Part shown: one piece after another, positions 1 to 6,811 of the stretch
Position numbering within the stretch: the stretch's first letter is position 1
Layout: every line of letters starts with the position of its first letter
Origin: UBA2231 sp964415175
Lineage (GTDB): Bacteria > Elusimicrobiota > Elusimicrobia > Elusimicrobiales > UBA9959
DNA length: 30,569 nucleotides
NCBI GenBank assembly: GCA_964415175.1
Contig: CAYPYG010000032.1
Coordinates: 1 to 30,569, forward strand
Direction of reading: 5' to 3'
The notes under the pieces: model-generated
What the model was told of the DNA's origin: nothing
What the model saw: the letters and a program-made list of their open reading frames with translations, nothing else
Database searches by the model: none
Translations under genes and position numbers: made by a program

Positions 1-45
1 GCTCCTCATGTGACTCGCCGCGTGTCCCCGTGGGAAGCCGACCTG
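1..45 (-). repeat. Left copy of outward-facing 45-nt element, truncated by window edge
   Basis: Read on the minus strand, this stretch matches 30482-30526 at 39 of 45 positions by eye, with no gaps. The last 20 nt differ at one position. The 5-bp stem GGCTT/GAGTC (39-35 with 16-12) corresponds to GGCTC/GAGCC in the other copy, so the differences keep pairing by G-U wobble. The element points out of the window and is probably incomplete. I do not recognise the class; a structured RNA or the end of a repeat family are both possible. Confidence 0.55.
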
Positions 46-258
46 TTAAGCGTCCCATAGGGAGACAATCGGGGGATGGCGGGGCATCACTTTAGCAAAG
101 CCGTCCGAAGCCGCGAGCTTACGGAGTATGCGCCGCAGCTGACGGTGCTTTGCTTCTCGCGGAGCGGAGGCGTATACGAGCGCGAGCGGCGAGGTCGGAG
201 CGCGAGTACGGTGTACGAGCGCGTCTTTGCGGAGTGATGCCCCGGCAGCACCCGGCAT
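46..258 (-). CDS. Possible small basic hypothetical protein (70 aa)
   Basis: A 70-codon frame divergent from the rRNA methyltransferase gene. Its ATG follows AGGA at about 6 nt spacing, a plausible ribosome binding site, and its stop abuts the 45-nt outward element. The product is Arg/Lys-rich with a basic helical-looking stretch (KHRQLRRILRKL) and matches no family I know. Against it, the same DNA contains a long inverted repeat (81-100 with 225-243) that would explain an RNA better than a protein. Low confidence that it is translated. Confidence 0.22.
   Translation of the reverse strand: MPGAAGASLRKDALVHRTRAPTSPLALVYASAPREAKHRQLRRILRKLAASDGFAKVMPRHPPIVSLWDA
81..243. repeat. Long-range inverted repeat enclosing a non-coding stretch
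   Basis: GGGGCATCACT at 81-91 is the reverse complement of 233-243, and GCAAAG at 95-100 pairs with CTTTGC at 225-230. This gives a 17-bp stem with one small internal loop. The enclosed sequence carries related motifs such as TACGAGCGCG. Together with the low-confidence small ORF this is most of what the gene-poor first 298 nt holds; I see no rRNA, tRNA or known riboswitch motif there. Confidence 0.5.
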
Positions 259-280
259 AGTTATTCCTATTCCCCGATTT

Positions 281-289
281 TGCTAATAT
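281..289 (+). promoter_or_regulatory. Extended -10 box of rlmI-like gene
   Basis: TGCTAATAT matches the extended -10 pattern TGnTAnnnT and ends 9 nt before the ATG at 299. Transcription would start at or next to the start codon. There is no Shine-Dalgarno sequence in the gap. Confidence 0.5.
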
Positions 290-298
290 TAAGTCCCG

Positions 299-1459
299 AT
301 GAAGCTGCCGAGAGTGAAACTGTCCAGCGCGCCGGCCGGCCCCAACGCCTTCCGCCGCATGATAGAGTCCGCCGACCGCGAACTGCGCCCCGGCGACTTG
401 GCGGCCGTCTACGACCGCAACGGCCAGCCCTACGGCCTCGGCCTCTTCAACCCGCGCAGCCAGATAGCCCTGCGCATCTTCACCCGCGACAACCCCGAAA
501 CCTTCGACCTCGACGCCTGGCTGGCCGCGCGCGTGGGCCGCGCCGTCGAGTTCCGCCGCGAAGTGCTGCGCCTGCCGCTGACCACCGACGCGTACCGCCT
601 GGTCCACGATTACGGCGACGGCCTGCCGGGTCTCACGGCCGACATCTACGGCGGCCACATCGTCCTGGAGTTCTACTCGCTGGGCATGTTCAGGATGGCC
701 GCCTCGATAGAGAAGGCCTTCCGCCTCCATTACCCGGACGCCGTCTTCCATCACCGCGCCAGTTCCTTCACCCAGGAGATGGAGGGCTTCGAGATAAAGC
801 CCGCGGTCATGCGGCCCCGCGTGAAGATAAAGGAGAACGGCGTCCTTTTCGAGGTGAGCCCCTCGGGCGGCTACAAGACCGGCTTCTTCTGCGACCAGCG
901 CGAGAACCGGCTGCTGGCCGCCTCTTTTGCCGCCGGCCGCAGCGTCGTGGACCTCTGCGCCTATACCGGCGGCTTCGGCGTCTACGCCGCCAAGCTCGGC
1001 GGCGCCAAGGACGCGACCTGCGTCGAGCTCGACCCCGAGGCCTCGGCCCAGTGCAAGCGCAACGCCAATCTCAACAAGGTCAAGGTCGACTCCGTCTGCG
1101 TGGACGCCTTCGCCTACCTGCGCCAGATGCAGGCCAACAAGCGGAAGTTCGGCCTGGTCGTGCTGGACCCCTACAAAGTGGTCTCCTCCCGCGAGGAGAA
1201 GGAGAAGGGCCTCTACAAGTACAAGGATTTCAACCGCCTGGCCATGGCGCTGGCCGAAGAGGGGGCCGTGTTCGTCACCTGCTCGTGCAGCGGCATGGTC
1301 TCGATGCAGGAGTTCTCGCAGGTCGTGCGCGCCGCCGCGGCCTCCTCGGGCAGGCGGCTCCAGGTCTTCAAGAAGACCGGCGCGGGCTCCGACCACCCGG
1401 TCGCGGCCGATTATCCCGAGGGGGAATATCTCAAGGCCATCTGGGCCAGGGTCTATTGA
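299..1459 (+). CDS. rlmI: RlmI-like class I SAM-dependent 23S rRNA (cytosine-C5) methyltransferase
   Basis: A 386-residue protein with the RlmI/RlmK layout. A PUA-like N-terminal domain (about 1-75) is followed by a linker and a Rossmann methyltransferase domain. The SAM-binding loop VDLCAYTGGFGVYAAK lies near residue 218. RlmI methylates C5 of a cytosine in 23S rRNA (C1962 in E. coli) using SAM; this product is cytosolic. The TCSCSG motif at 327-332 holds the expected catalytic cysteine region. Motif IV reads DPYK at 290-293, where the family normally has DPPK or DPPxF; this substitution is unusual. The start follows an extended -10 box by 9 nt without a ribosome binding site. The response-regulator gene follows after 7 nt. 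The family is confident, the exact target base is not. Confidence 0.88.
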   Translation: MKLPRVKLSSAPAGPNAFRRMIESADRELRPGDLAAVYDRNGQPYGLGLFNPRSQIALRIFTRDNPETFDLDAWLAARVGRAVEFRREVLRLPLTTDAYRLVHDYGDGLPGLTADIYGGHIVLEFYSLGMFRMAASIEKAFRLHYPDAVFHHRASSFTQEMEGFEIKPAVMRPRVKIKENGVLFEVSPSGGYKTGFFCDQRENRLLAASFAAGRSVVDLCAYTGGFGVYAAKLGGAKDATCVELDPEASAQCKRNANLNKVKVDSVCVDAFAYLRQMQANKRKFGLVVLDPYKVVSSREEKEKGLYKYKDFNRLAMALAEEGAVFVTCSCSGMVSMQEFSQVVRAAAASSGRRLQVFKKTGAGSDHPVAADYPEGEYLKAIWARVY

Positions 1460-1466
1460 AAAGAAC

Positions 1467-2453
1467 ATGAACAGGGCCTATCGCATACTCTGCGTCGACG
1501 ACGAGGATTTCAACCTCGACCTGCTGGAAAGCCTGCTGGTCCCCAACGGCTTCGAGACCTTCACCGCGCAGGACGGGAAAAAGGCCCTGGAGATCATCGC
1601 GCAGAAGAACATAGACCTGGTCCTGCTCGACATCAACATGCCCGTCATGAACGGCCACGAGGTCTGCAAGGCGATAAAATCGAACCCCGAGACCAGCCAT
1701 ATCCCGGTCATCATGATCACTTCGCTGGACTCGAAAGAGAACAGGATGAAGGGCATGGAGGCCGGCGCCGAGGAGTTCCTGTCCAAACCGATAGACCTCC
1801 CCGAGCTGCTGCTGCGCGTGAAGAACATCCTGCGCGCCACCGAGTTCGAGGACGCCTTCAACTACGTGATACACGCGCTGGCCCGCGCCGCCGAGGCCAA
1901 CGACGTGGACACCGGCAACCATATCCTGCGGGTGGGGGAGTTCGCCGCGCTGCTGGCGCGCGAACTGGGGCAGTCGGAAAAGTTCATCGAGGACATCCGG
2001 GCTCAGGCCACCCTGCACGACGTGGGCAAGGTCCATATCCCCAGCCATATACTGAAGAAGCCGGGAAAACTCGACGACGCCGAGATGGCCGAGATGCGCA
2101 AGCACCCGACCTTCGGCGCGATGATAATCGGCGACCACCCGCACCTGGAGATGGGCAGGAAGATAGCCCTCTGCCATCACGAAAGGTGGGACGGCACGGG
2201 CTATCCGAACGGGATAAAGGGGGAGGCCATACCGCTGGAGGCGCGCATCTCCTCGGTGGCCGACTGCTACGACGCGCTGCGCGCCTCGCGGGTCTACAAG
2301 CCCAACTACGACCACGCCGGCGCCGTGAAGACGCTGCTCGAAGGCGACGGCCGGATGATGCCCTCCCATTTCGACCCGAAAGTGCTGGAAGCCTTCGCCC
2401 GCCTGGCCCCCCAGTTCGAGGCCCTCTACGACAAAATGAAAGACCCCGCCTGA
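1467..2453 (+). CDS. Response regulator with HD-GYP phosphodiesterase domain
   Basis: A 328-residue, two-domain cytosolic regulator. The N-terminal receiver domain (1-122) has the acidic pair D11/D12, phospho-acceptor D55 in LLDINMP, T85 and K107. The C-terminal HD-GYP domain (about 130-320) has the metal ligands H184-D185 in LHDVGK, HHERWDGTGYP at 237-247 and the downstream ADCYDALRASRVYK motif at 265-278. HD-GYP proteins hydrolyse cyclic di-GMP to pGpG or GMP, so phosphorylation probably controls c-di-GMP levels here. No partner histidine kinase is in the window. I placed the start at the ATG 7 nt after the methyltransferase stop, because the receiver domain begins there and the longer frame upstream only reads through that gene out of frame. 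Two GC hairpins follow. Confidence 0.93.
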   Translation: MNRAYRILCVDDEDFNLDLLESLLVPNGFETFTAQDGKKALEIIAQKNIDLVLLDINMPVMNGHEVCKAIKSNPETSHIPVIMITSLDSKENRMKGMEAGAEEFLSKPIDLPELLLRVKNILRATEFEDAFNYVIHALARAAEANDVDTGNHILRVGEFAALLARELGQSEKFIEDIRAQATLHDVGKVHIPSHILKKPGKLDDAEMAEMRKHPTFGAMIIGDHPHLEMGRKIALCHHERWDGTGYPNGIKGEAIPLEARISSVADCYDALRASRVYKPNYDHAGAVKTLLEGDGRMMPSHFDPKVLEAFARLAPQFEALYDKMKDPA

Positions 2454-2463
2454 CGGCGGGGTC
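2442..2463 (+). terminator. GC hairpin at 3' end of HD-GYP gene
   Basis: GACCCCGC and GCGGGGTC form a perfect 8-bp stem spanning the stop codon. No T-run follows directly; it precedes the second hairpin at 2476. Confidence 0.45.
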
Positions 2464-2475
2464 CCGTGAAAGCAG

Positions 2476-2502
2476 GCCGCGCCCGCGCGGCTTCTTCTTT
2501 TT
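2476..2502 (+). terminator. Rho-independent terminator after HD-GYP gene
   Basis: GCCGCG-CCCG-CGCGGC forms a 6-bp stem with a 4-nt loop, followed by TTCTTCTTTTT. It ends where the convergent ATPase gene ends. Confidence 0.65.
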
Positions 2503-5156
2503 CAGGCCTTCTCCCCTGCCCTCCGCCTGAGCCACTTGTCCGCCTCCACCACCAGGAACACGGTGGAAGCCGTCAGTATTATCCTGATCCACTGAGCCTC
2601 GTGCAGGTCGGTGGTATGGAAGAGCTTCTGCATGGTCGGCTCGTAGACCACCGCTATCTGCGCCACCAGCGCCGCCAGCATGCTGAAGGCCAGGAACGGG
2701 TTGGAGAGCGGGTTTATCCTGAAGATGGACCTCGTCTCGGAGCGCGAGTTCCAGAGCTGGAAGAACTGGAAGAAGACCATCGTCGTCACGGCCACGGTCC
2801 TTGCCTCCTCTATGGAAAGCCCCTCGGCCAGCGCGGCCTTGAAGTTGAGCAGGACCCCCAGAGCGATCAGCGTGCCCACGACGAAAGTGCGCTGCAGCAT
2901 CACTTTGGAGAGTATGCCCTCCTTCGGGTCGTTGGGCGGCCGGGTATAGACCGAGGGTTCGGCCGGCTCGAAGGCCAGCGCCAGGTCCTGCAGGCTGTTG
3001 GTGACCACGTTTATCCAGAGCAGTTGTATCGCAGTGTAGGGCAGCGGCAGCCCGGCGAACATGGTCACGAATATGGACAGGACCGACGCGAGCCCCGTCG
3101 GGATGAGGAAGAACACCGCCTTGCGGATATTGTCGAAGACGACGCGCCCTTCCACCACGGCGTTGTAGATGCTGGCGAAGTTGTCGTCGGTTACTATCAT
3201 GTCCGCCGCCTCCTTGGAGACGTCCGTGCCCGTGATGCCCATGGCCGCGCCGATATGCGCGGCTTTCAGCGCCGGCGCGTCGTTGACGCCGTCGCCGGTC
3301 ACGGCGGCTATCTCGCCGCGCTTCATGAGCTGGCTCACTATGCGCAGCTTGTGTTCGGGCGCCACGCGGGCGTAGATGGAAACGTCCTTCACTGTCCCGT
3401 AAAGGTCCTCGTCGGTCATCGTCGAGAGCTCGCGCCCGGTGACGACCCGGGGGTCCTCGCCGCCTATGCCCAGCTCGCGTCCTATGGCGCGCGCGGTGAC
3501 CGCGTGGTCCCCGGTTATCATGACCGCCCTTATCCCCGCTTTCCGGCAGCCCGCTATGGCCTCCACGGCCTCGGGCCTGGCCGGGTCTATCATGCCCTGC
3601 AGGCCGGTGAATTCCAGCCCCTTGAGGTCCTCGCGCTTGAGCCCGGCCCCGCCAGGCAGGCCTTTTTGCGCCGTCATCAGCACGCGCATGCCGGAGGAAG
3701 CCAGGTCCTCGGCCGTCGCCATTATCTCCCTGCGCCGCGTTTCTTCGAGCGAGCACATCTCCGAAACGAACTCCGGCGCGCCCTTGACCAGCAGGAGGCT
3801 GCCCGAACCCGCCTTGTGCAGGGTGGCCATGTAACCGTACTCCGATTCGAAAGGCAGCATGCTGGTCTGGGGGTAGTTCTTCTTCTCCTCCTCCGCCTTG
3901 AGACCGCCCTTGGCGGCGGCCACTATCAGGGCCGCCTCCGTCGGATCGCCCGTGACCTTCCAGGCCCCGCCTTCGCGGTAGACGGAGGATTCGTTGCAGA
4001 GGAGACCGGCGCGGAGCACCTTGTCGAGCTTCTCGCGGCGGCCGCCCTCGCAGGCCTCCCTGCCGCAGAACACCTCGCCCTCCGGCGAATAGCCGGTGCC
4101 GGACACCTGGTAGAGCTCGTCGCCGTCGTAGACGGCCTTCACGGTCATCTCGTTGCGGGTCAGGGTGCCGGTCTTGTCGGAGCAGATGACGGTGGTGCTG
4201 CCCAGCGTTTCCACGGCCGGCAGCTTGCGCATGATGGCGCCGCGGCGGGCCATCCTGGTCACGCCTATCGACATGGCTATCGTGACCACTATCGGCAGGC
4301 CTTCGGGAATGGCGGCCACTATGACGGCGATGACCGTCATGAACATGTCGCGCAGCGACTCGCCGCGCGCCACGCCCAGCGCCAGGATGACGACGCCGAC
4401 GCCAAGCAGGCCCAGGCCGAGGACCCGGGAAAAACGCTCGAACTTGTCCTGGAGGGGGGTCTTCACCGACGCGGTGTCCTCCATGAGCCCCGCTATCGCG
4501 CCTATCTCGGTGGCCGTGCCGGTGCCGGTGACCGCCGCCTTCGCGCGGCCGGAGACCACGGCCGTGCCCATATAGAGCATATTGTGCCGGTCCCCTATCT
4601 GCGCCTTCTCGTCCGCGACCAGGGCGGTATCCTTGGAAGCGGCCACCGACTCGCCGGTCAGCATGGCCTCCTCGACCCGCAGGGAATTGGCCTCCAGCAG
4701 CCTGGCGTCGGCCGGGACCTTGTCGCCGGAGGCGAGCAGGATGATGTCGCCGGGCACCAGCCCGGCGGCCTTTATGACGGACTCGGAGCCGCCGCGCAGC
4801 ACCCGCGCCGAGGCCACCACCATCTTCTTGAGGGCGCGCACGGACCGCTCGGCCCTGTACTCCTGGTAGAAACCGATGGCGGCGTTGACCAGCACGATGA
4901 AGGCGATGACGCCGGCGTCGGAGACCTCGCCGAGAAGCAGGCTTATCAGCGCGGCGCCCAGCAGGATCCAGTTGAGCGGGCTGCCGAACTGCGAGAGGAA
5001 GATCTTCAGCGGCCCGGGGCCCTCTTTCTCGGGCAGCGCGTTGGGGCCGTACTCGGCCAGGCGCCGCTCCGCCTCCGCGGCCGACAGGCCTTTGGGCGAC
5101 GAGCCCAGCCCGGCGAGGGTCTCTTCCGCGGTCTTCAGATGCCAGTCTTTTTTCAT
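2502..5156 (-). CDS. P2-type cation-transporting P-type ATPase
   Basis: An 884-residue integral inner-membrane pump using ATP to move cations. In order: an N-terminal cation-ATPase domain (1-75), the actuator domain with LTGES, TM4 with IPEGLP, the phosphorylation site DKTGTLT at D327, the nucleotide-binding domain, the hinge TGDGVNDAPAL, and a C-terminal bundle of membrane helices. The family includes Ca2+, Na+ and Mn2+ pumps. TM6 reads NVVTNSLQDLALAFEP instead of the SERCA-type N-V-T-D-G-L, so ion specificity cannot be assigned. The ATG was chosen over an upstream TTG (5183) because GGAGGG lies 8 nt before it. A TGGTAGAAT promoter box lies 28 nt upstream, divergent from the acyl-CoA synthetase promoter. 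No metal-responsive regulator gene is adjacent. Confidence 0.93.
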   Translation of the reverse strand: MKKDWHLKTAEETLAGLGSSPKGLSAAEAERRLAEYGPNALPEKEGPGPLKIFLSQFGSPLNWILLGAALISLLLGEVSDAGVIAFIVLVNAAIGFYQEYRAERSVRALKKMVVASARVLRGGSESVIKAAGLVPGDIILLASGDKVPADARLLEANSLRVEEAMLTGESVAASKDTALVADEKAQIGDRHNMLYMGTAVVSGRAKAAVTGTGTATEIGAIAGLMEDTASVKTPLQDKFERFSRVLGLGLLGVGVVILALGVARGESLRDMFMTVIAVIVAAIPEGLPIVVTIAMSIGVTRMARRGAIMRKLPAVETLGSTTVICSDKTGTLTRNEMTVKAVYDGDELYQVSGTGYSPEGEVFCGREACEGGRREKLDKVLRAGLLCNESSVYREGGAWKVTGDPTEAALIVAAAKGGLKAEEEKKNYPQTSMLPFESEYGYMATLHKAGSGSLLLVKGAPEFVSEMCSLEETRRREIMATAEDLASSGMRVLMTAQKGLPGGAGLKREDLKGLEFTGLQGMIDPARPEAVEAIAGCRKAGIRAVMITGDHAVTARAIGRELGIGGEDPRVVTGRELSTMTDEDLYGTVKDVSIYARVAPEHKLRIVSQLMKRGEIAAVTGDGVNDAPALKAAHIGAAMGITGTDVSKEAADMIVTDDNFASIYNAVVEGRVVFDNIRKAVFFLIPTGLASVLSIFVTMFAGLPLPYTAIQLLWINVVTNSLQDLALAFEPAEPSVYTRPPNDPKEGILSKVMLQRTFVVGTLIALGVLLNFKAALAEGLSIEEARTVAVTTMVFFQFFQLWNSRSETRSIFRINPLSNPFLAFSMLAALVAQIAVVYEPTMQKLFHTTDLHEAQWIRIILTASTVFLVVEADKWLRRRAGEKA

Positions 5157-5184
5157 AGGCCCTTCCCTCCGTGGTACGGACAAT

Positions 5185-5193
5185 ATTCTACCA
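5185..5193 (-). promoter_or_regulatory. Extended -10 box of P-type ATPase gene
   Basis: Minus strand reads TGGTAGAAT (5193-5185), 28 nt before the ATG. Unlike neighbouring promoters this unit has a leader with a clear GGAGGG ribosome binding site. Confidence 0.5.
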
Positions 5194-5210
5194 CAGCCCG
5201 CCGCCGCCTT

Positions 5211-5219
5211 TGATATAAT
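5211..5219 (+). promoter_or_regulatory. Extended -10 box of acyl-CoA synthetase gene
   Basis: TGATATAAT is a perfect extended -10 and ends 8 nt before the ATG at 5228. The intervening sequence has no Shine-Dalgarno match, so the transcript is probably leaderless. I see no convincing -35 hexamer. Confidence 0.6.
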
Positions 5220-5227
5220 TATTCCTT

Positions 5228-6811
5228 ATGAACACCCATTTCAAGGACCTCTACTCCAGCCTGGCCCATACCGCCTCGCAGGAGCCGGAGAACACGGCTT
5301 TCATAACGGGGGACAAGCGCACCACCTACCACGAGCTGCTCTATTCCGTGGACAGGGGCGCGGACATGTTCTGGCAGCTGGGCGTGCGCAAGGGCGACCG
5401 GGTGGCCATAGCGCTGCGCAATTCGGTGGAGTTCGTGGTCTCCTACTACGCGCTGGCCAAGCTCGGCGCGGTCGCGGTCCCGGTCAATTTCATGGTCTCC
5501 AAGCCGGAGGAACTGTTCTTCATCCTGGACAATTCCCGCGCGAAAGGCGTGGTCACCGAGAAGGAGTTCGCGAAGAACTACCTGCGCGTCCGGCCGCGCC
5601 TGCCGGAAATGAAGTTCATCCTCTCGGCCGATTTCACGGGGCTGGACGGGGTGGAGGAGTTCTGGCAGCGCCTCAAGAAGGCGCATTACCATCCCCAGAC
5701 GCAGAAACCCTGGGCCGACGAGCACGACATCATCTCCGTCCTTTATACCTCGGGCACCACGGGGAATCCCAAGGGGGTGCTGCTCTCGCATCATAACCAG
5801 CTCGAGAACGCCAGGGCCGCCATCGACGGGCTCAAGCCGGTCCGCAAGGACGTCTTCATGTGCCTGCTGCCGATGTTCCACACCTTCGCCTGGACCGGCA
5901 ATGTCGTGACCCCGCTGCTCATCGGCGCCAAGACGCTCATCGTCAGGGGCCTGACGCCGCCCAAGCCCTGGCTGCAGGCCATGGGCCGCGAGGGCGTGAC
6001 CATCATGATAGCTGTCCCGCAGATCTACGCCGTGCTGGCCAAGGAGGCCAGGGGCCTCAAGAAGTTCTTCCTGAAGTACTGGGCCTTCCGCCGCGTGCGC
6101 TACTGCCTCTCCGGCGCCGCGCCGCTGACCCACAGCACCAGGAACCTCTTCGAGGAGGCCTTCGGTCTGCCGATACTCGAGGGCTACGGCCTCACCGAGA
6201 CCAGCCCCGTCGTCTCCATCAATCTGCCGGACGCGCGCAAGCACGGCTCGGTGGGGCGCCCGATATCGGGAGTGAAGGTCAAGATAATAGACGAGCGGGG
6301 CCGCGAGCTCTCCTGCGGGGAGGAGGGGGAGATCTGCGTGCACGGCCCCAACGTGACGCGCGGCTACCACGCCAACGACGAGGCCACGAAAGCCCTGTTC
6401 ACCGACGACGGCTGGCTGCGTACCGGAGACATAGGCGTGGTGGACCAGGAAGGATTCATCTTCATACGCGACCGCAAAAAGGACATGATCATCGTGAAAG
6501 GGCTCAAGGTCTTCCCGGCCCAGGTGGAACAGGTCATCTGCCACCACCCCAAGGTGCAGGAAGCCGCCGTCATAGGCATCCCCGACGAGTTCGGCAACGA
6601 GACCATCAAGTGCTTCTGCGTGGTCAAGGCCGGCGAGACGCTGGAACGGAACGAGCTCAACCAGTACATGAAGGCCAACCTCGACGGCTACAAGCGCCCG
6701 CGCGACGTGGAATTCGTCGAATCGCTGCCCAAGAACAGCCTGCAGAAGGTGCTCAAGCGCGAGCTCATCCGCCTGGAGCTCGAGAAGCGCCTGAAGACCA
6801 GGCTCGCGTGA
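5228..6811 (+). CDS. AMP-forming acyl-CoA synthetase (long-chain fatty acid-CoA ligase-like)
   Basis: A 527-residue member of the ANL adenylating superfamily. It activates a carboxylic acid with ATP to an acyl-adenylate and then transfers it to CoA. Visible motifs are the P-loop YTSGTTGNPKG at 173-183, GYGLTETSP at 319-327, the hinge region TGDIG...RDRKKDMIIVKG, and the C-terminal catalytic lysine K507. The lysine motif reads PKNSLQKV instead of the usual PxxxxGKI/V. Length and motifs fit FadD-like fatty-acyl-CoA ligases, but the acid substrate cannot be read from sequence. The gene heads a two-gene unit: the last bases form a GTGA overlap with the nucleotidyltransferase gene, so the two are probably translationally coupled. 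Its promoter box is 8 nt before the ATG. Confidence 0.9.
   Translation: MNTHFKDLYSSLAHTASQEPENTAFITGDKRTTYHELLYSVDRGADMFWQLGVRKGDRVAIALRNSVEFVVSYYALAKLGAVAVPVNFMVSKPEELFFILDNSRAKGVVTEKEFAKNYLRVRPRLPEMKFILSADFTGLDGVEEFWQRLKKAHYHPQTQKPWADEHDIISVLYTSGTTGNPKGVLLSHHNQLENARAAIDGLKPVRKDVFMCLLPMFHTFAWTGNVVTPLLIGAKTLIVRGLTPPKPWLQAMGREGVTIMIAVPQIYAVLAKEARGLKKFFLKYWAFRRVRYCLSGAAPLTHSTRNLFEEAFGLPILEGYGLTETSPVVSINLPDARKHGSVGRPISGVKVKIIDERGRELSCGEEGEICVHGPNVTRGYHANDEATKALFTDDGWLRTGDIGVVDQEGFIFIRDRKKDMIIVKGLKVFPAQVEQVICHHPKVQEAAVIGIPDEFGNETIKCFCVVKAGETLERNELNQYMKANLDGYKRPRDVEFVESLPKNSLQKVLKRELIRLELEKRLKTRLA

Noticed and set aside
1..298. Known riboswitches (cobalamin, SAM, ydaO, M-box, TPP) for the left end
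   Set aside because: None of the core motifs I can recall is present on either strand.
119..1468. Long minus-strand frame opposite the rRNA methyltransferase gene
   Set aside because: It is a shadow of GC-rich codon usage; the plus-strand product has clear family motifs and the shadow has none.
2680..2949. Possible small gene in the ATPase region
   Set aside because: It lies antisense to the C-terminal helices of the ATPase and has no ribosome binding site or recognisable domain.
2466..5213. 915-codon plus-strand frame opposite the P-type ATPase
   Set aside because: The minus strand carries intact DKTGTLT, TGES and TGDGVNDAP motifs, so the plus frame is a shadow.
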